A stretch of 64,000 bases of DNA from Thermoplasmata archaeon (GTDB taxonomy: Archaea > Thermoplasmatota > Thermoplasmata > Thermoplasmatales > Thermoplasmataceae): assembly GCA_021797355.1 (NCBI GenBank), contig JAJZZX010000001.1, positions 124,001 through 188,000 of the forward strand. The letters run 5' to 3'. Shown in pieces: positions 62,725 to 64,000 of this stretch (the stretch's first letter is position 1; the number at the start of each line of letters is the position of its first letter). A program made the translations under genes and the position numbers. The notes under the pieces are model-generated. The model was not told the DNA's origin. It saw nothing but the letters and a program-made list of their open reading frames with translations, and searched no databases.

Positions 62725-62926
62725 TCAATACTTAACTTTTCTGAAACCCATGCTTCAAAACATGCGGACACACATCACTAAATTGATCTGCCAGGCGCAG
62801 GTGTCAATTGGCCCCCCATAATGCGTATCCTTGGCATTTACAGTTCATCCTTCGCCAATGGCCCATTGAAGAGAATCAGCATCTTGCAACATCAAATATA
62901 AAAATATGCAATTCACATTCCCCAGT

Positions 62927-63865
62927 ATGATCGGTGCCATTCTAGCAGGAGGTTACGGCAAAAGGCTCAAACCAATAACTGATGAAATTCCCAAGGCCTT
63001 GGTTCAGATCAGGGAAAATTATACCATAATGGACAGGCAGATATTCGACTTTGCAAACATGGGCATCAGGGATATTTACGTTCTATCCGGATATCTTGGT
63101 GAGAAAATCGAGGAAAGATACGGGGAAAAACATTCAGGAATGCATTTTCACTACCTCAAAGAGGATAAGCCTCTTGGAACCCTCTTTTCCCTGAGGAACC
63201 TAATCAGCGAAAGGTCTGACGAGGACATTCTTCTTAGGAACGGGGACACGGTGACGGACCTGAACTTTAAGCGTTTCATCAATTTTGCCGCCTCTTCACC
63301 ATACGGAATAGTAATGTTCGTGGCCAGGATGAGAAGTCCCTTCGGCATAGTTGATACGCTGGGGGACCAGATAACCAAGTTCAGGGAAAAGCCATATCTG
63401 GACCATTACATAAACGCTGGAATATATTATATTAAAAAGGCTGCATTCAGGTATTTCTTTGAGGACTATGTGGATAAGGACGTAGAGACCACAGTATTTC
63501 CAAGGCTGGCCAATGAGAAACTGGCAGGGGCCTACAATGAAGATACTATGTGGCTAGGTATCGACAGCGAGAAGGATCTCGAACAGATAAGGAAGGATTA
63601 TTCAAACAGGAAAGACCATAGCTGGGGTTACAGCAAAACACTTTTCACATCTGGTGAAAGAAGGCTCACAGAATACTTCATCAAGGCTGACGAAAGGGTC
63701 GATCTTAACGGAGGTGAAGGCCTGATCCTGAGAATAATGGATGGAACAGGCATCCTGACTATTGGCGAACAGAAGAAATATGGCCCACAGGAGGTGTTCC
63801 ACTGCAAAGGTCCATTCACCATTGACCCGCAGTCTAACACACGCATGGAAATGATAACAATTTAA
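62927..63865 (+). CDS. Sugar nucleotidyltransferase with cupin-like C-terminal tail
   Basis: 312 residues from ATG 62927 (MIGAILAGGYGKRLKPIT); TATA AAATATAAAAATAT at 62894-62905 fits this leaderless start better than ATG 62906. Residues 1-230 are an NTP-transferase fold (LAGGYGKRLKPI, PKALVQI, YVLSGYLGEKI, RNGDTVTDL). The last ~85 residues (HSWGYSKTLF, GEGLILRIMDGTGILTIGEQ, GPFTIDP) resemble a shortened type II phosphomannose-isomerase cupin. Probable GDP-mannose- or similar NDP-sugar-forming enzyme. The following 135 bases to the window end contain a promoter-like TTAATATTTAA and no gene. Confidence 0.85.
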   Translation: MIGAILAGGYGKRLKPITDEIPKALVQIRENYTIMDRQIFDFANMGIRDIYVLSGYLGEKIEERYGEKHSGMHFHYLKEDKPLGTLFSLRNLISERSDEDILLRNGDTVTDLNFKRFINFAASSPYGIVMFVARMRSPFGIVDTLGDQITKFREKPYLDHYINAGIYYIKKAAFRYFFEDYVDKDVETTVFPRLANEKLAGAYNEDTMWLGIDSEKDLEQIRKDYSNRKDHSWGYSKTLFTSGERRLTEYFIKADERVDLNGGEGLILRIMDGTGILTIGEQKKYGPQEVFHCKGPFTIDPQSNTRMEMITI

Positions 63866-64000
63866 CATACGAAATCATAACATAAATTCATTTCAAAATA
63901 TGGGGCTTTAAAAGAGGAGTGTGTTAGATTTGCTTCCTGATGATATTCCGATATTCGTACTTTCCTTGGACATCCGATGAGAAAGCTTAATATTTAAGTG

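Noticed and set aside
1-64000. CRISPR arrays
   Set aside because: No regularly spaced direct repeats of 24-40 bases were seen and there are no cas genes.

Overview
The window reads as chromosomal DNA of an acidophilic, heterotrophic archaeon of the Thermoplasmatales type. Signs of this are very short or absent 5' leaders with TATA boxes about 25-30 bases upstream of starts, an archaeal GHMP-type shikimate kinase, CDP-archaeol synthase, Pth2, an archaeal Hjc-like resolvase, a fused ETF beta-alpha protein, sedolisin-type acid proteases and AbrB-PhoU regulators. The family-level placement is inference; no rRNA is present.

Layout. 1-7.5 kb: 5' part of a secreted sedolisin (minus strand), an HTH protein related to transposase N-termini, glycerol kinase, an unknown soluble protein, a GtrA-like membrane protein, a DUF3311/sodium-solute symporter pair and a decayed IS630-like fragment. 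7.5-14.2 kb: a tight shikimate operon (small chorismate-mutase-like ORF, aroG-type DAHP synthase, aroB, aroE, aroC, archaeal aroK, aroA, aroD) with overlapping genes, covering every step to chorismate. 14.4-29.3 kb: mostly metabolic and surface genes (GT2 glycosyltransferase, tandem rhodanese, cupin, branched-chain aminotransferase, acyl-CoA synthetase-like protein, a 989-residue sedolisin, NOB1-like nuclease, cyclase-family hydrolase, fused ETF, orphan DNA methyltransferase, MFS carrier, AIM24 protein).

29.4-41.3 kb is accessory. It holds a Rieske protein, an IS element of about 1.5 kb with inverted repeats and target duplication but an in-frame amber codon in its transposase, transposase debris, an HTH gene, and then the most interesting block: three TasA/camelysin-like secreted paralogues (34527-35288, 35315-35941, 39112-39768), a signal peptidase with a large polytopic N-terminal extension and an overlapping DUF5305-like membrane protein. 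I interpret it as a dedicated extracellular fibre (bundling-pilus-like) locus. A membrane protein and a winged-helix protein follow as a possible regulatory pair. Fold-back sequences lie exactly between the two tandem subunit genes.

41.4-64 kb returns to core genes: methionine aminopeptidase, thymidylate kinase, MFS carrier, a trans-sulfuration enzyme, an HTH-CBS/CarS/Pth2 operon, a large P-loop/TPR protein, AbrB-PhoU, an acyl-CoA synthetase/MBL hydrolase pair, class V and class III aminotransferases, Hjc, a ferritin-like/VIT1 fusion, a two-gene ABC transporter, an Lrp-type regulator, tRNA-Ser(GGA) and a sugar nucleotidyltransferase fused to a cupin-like tail. No CRISPR array or rRNA operon was seen.
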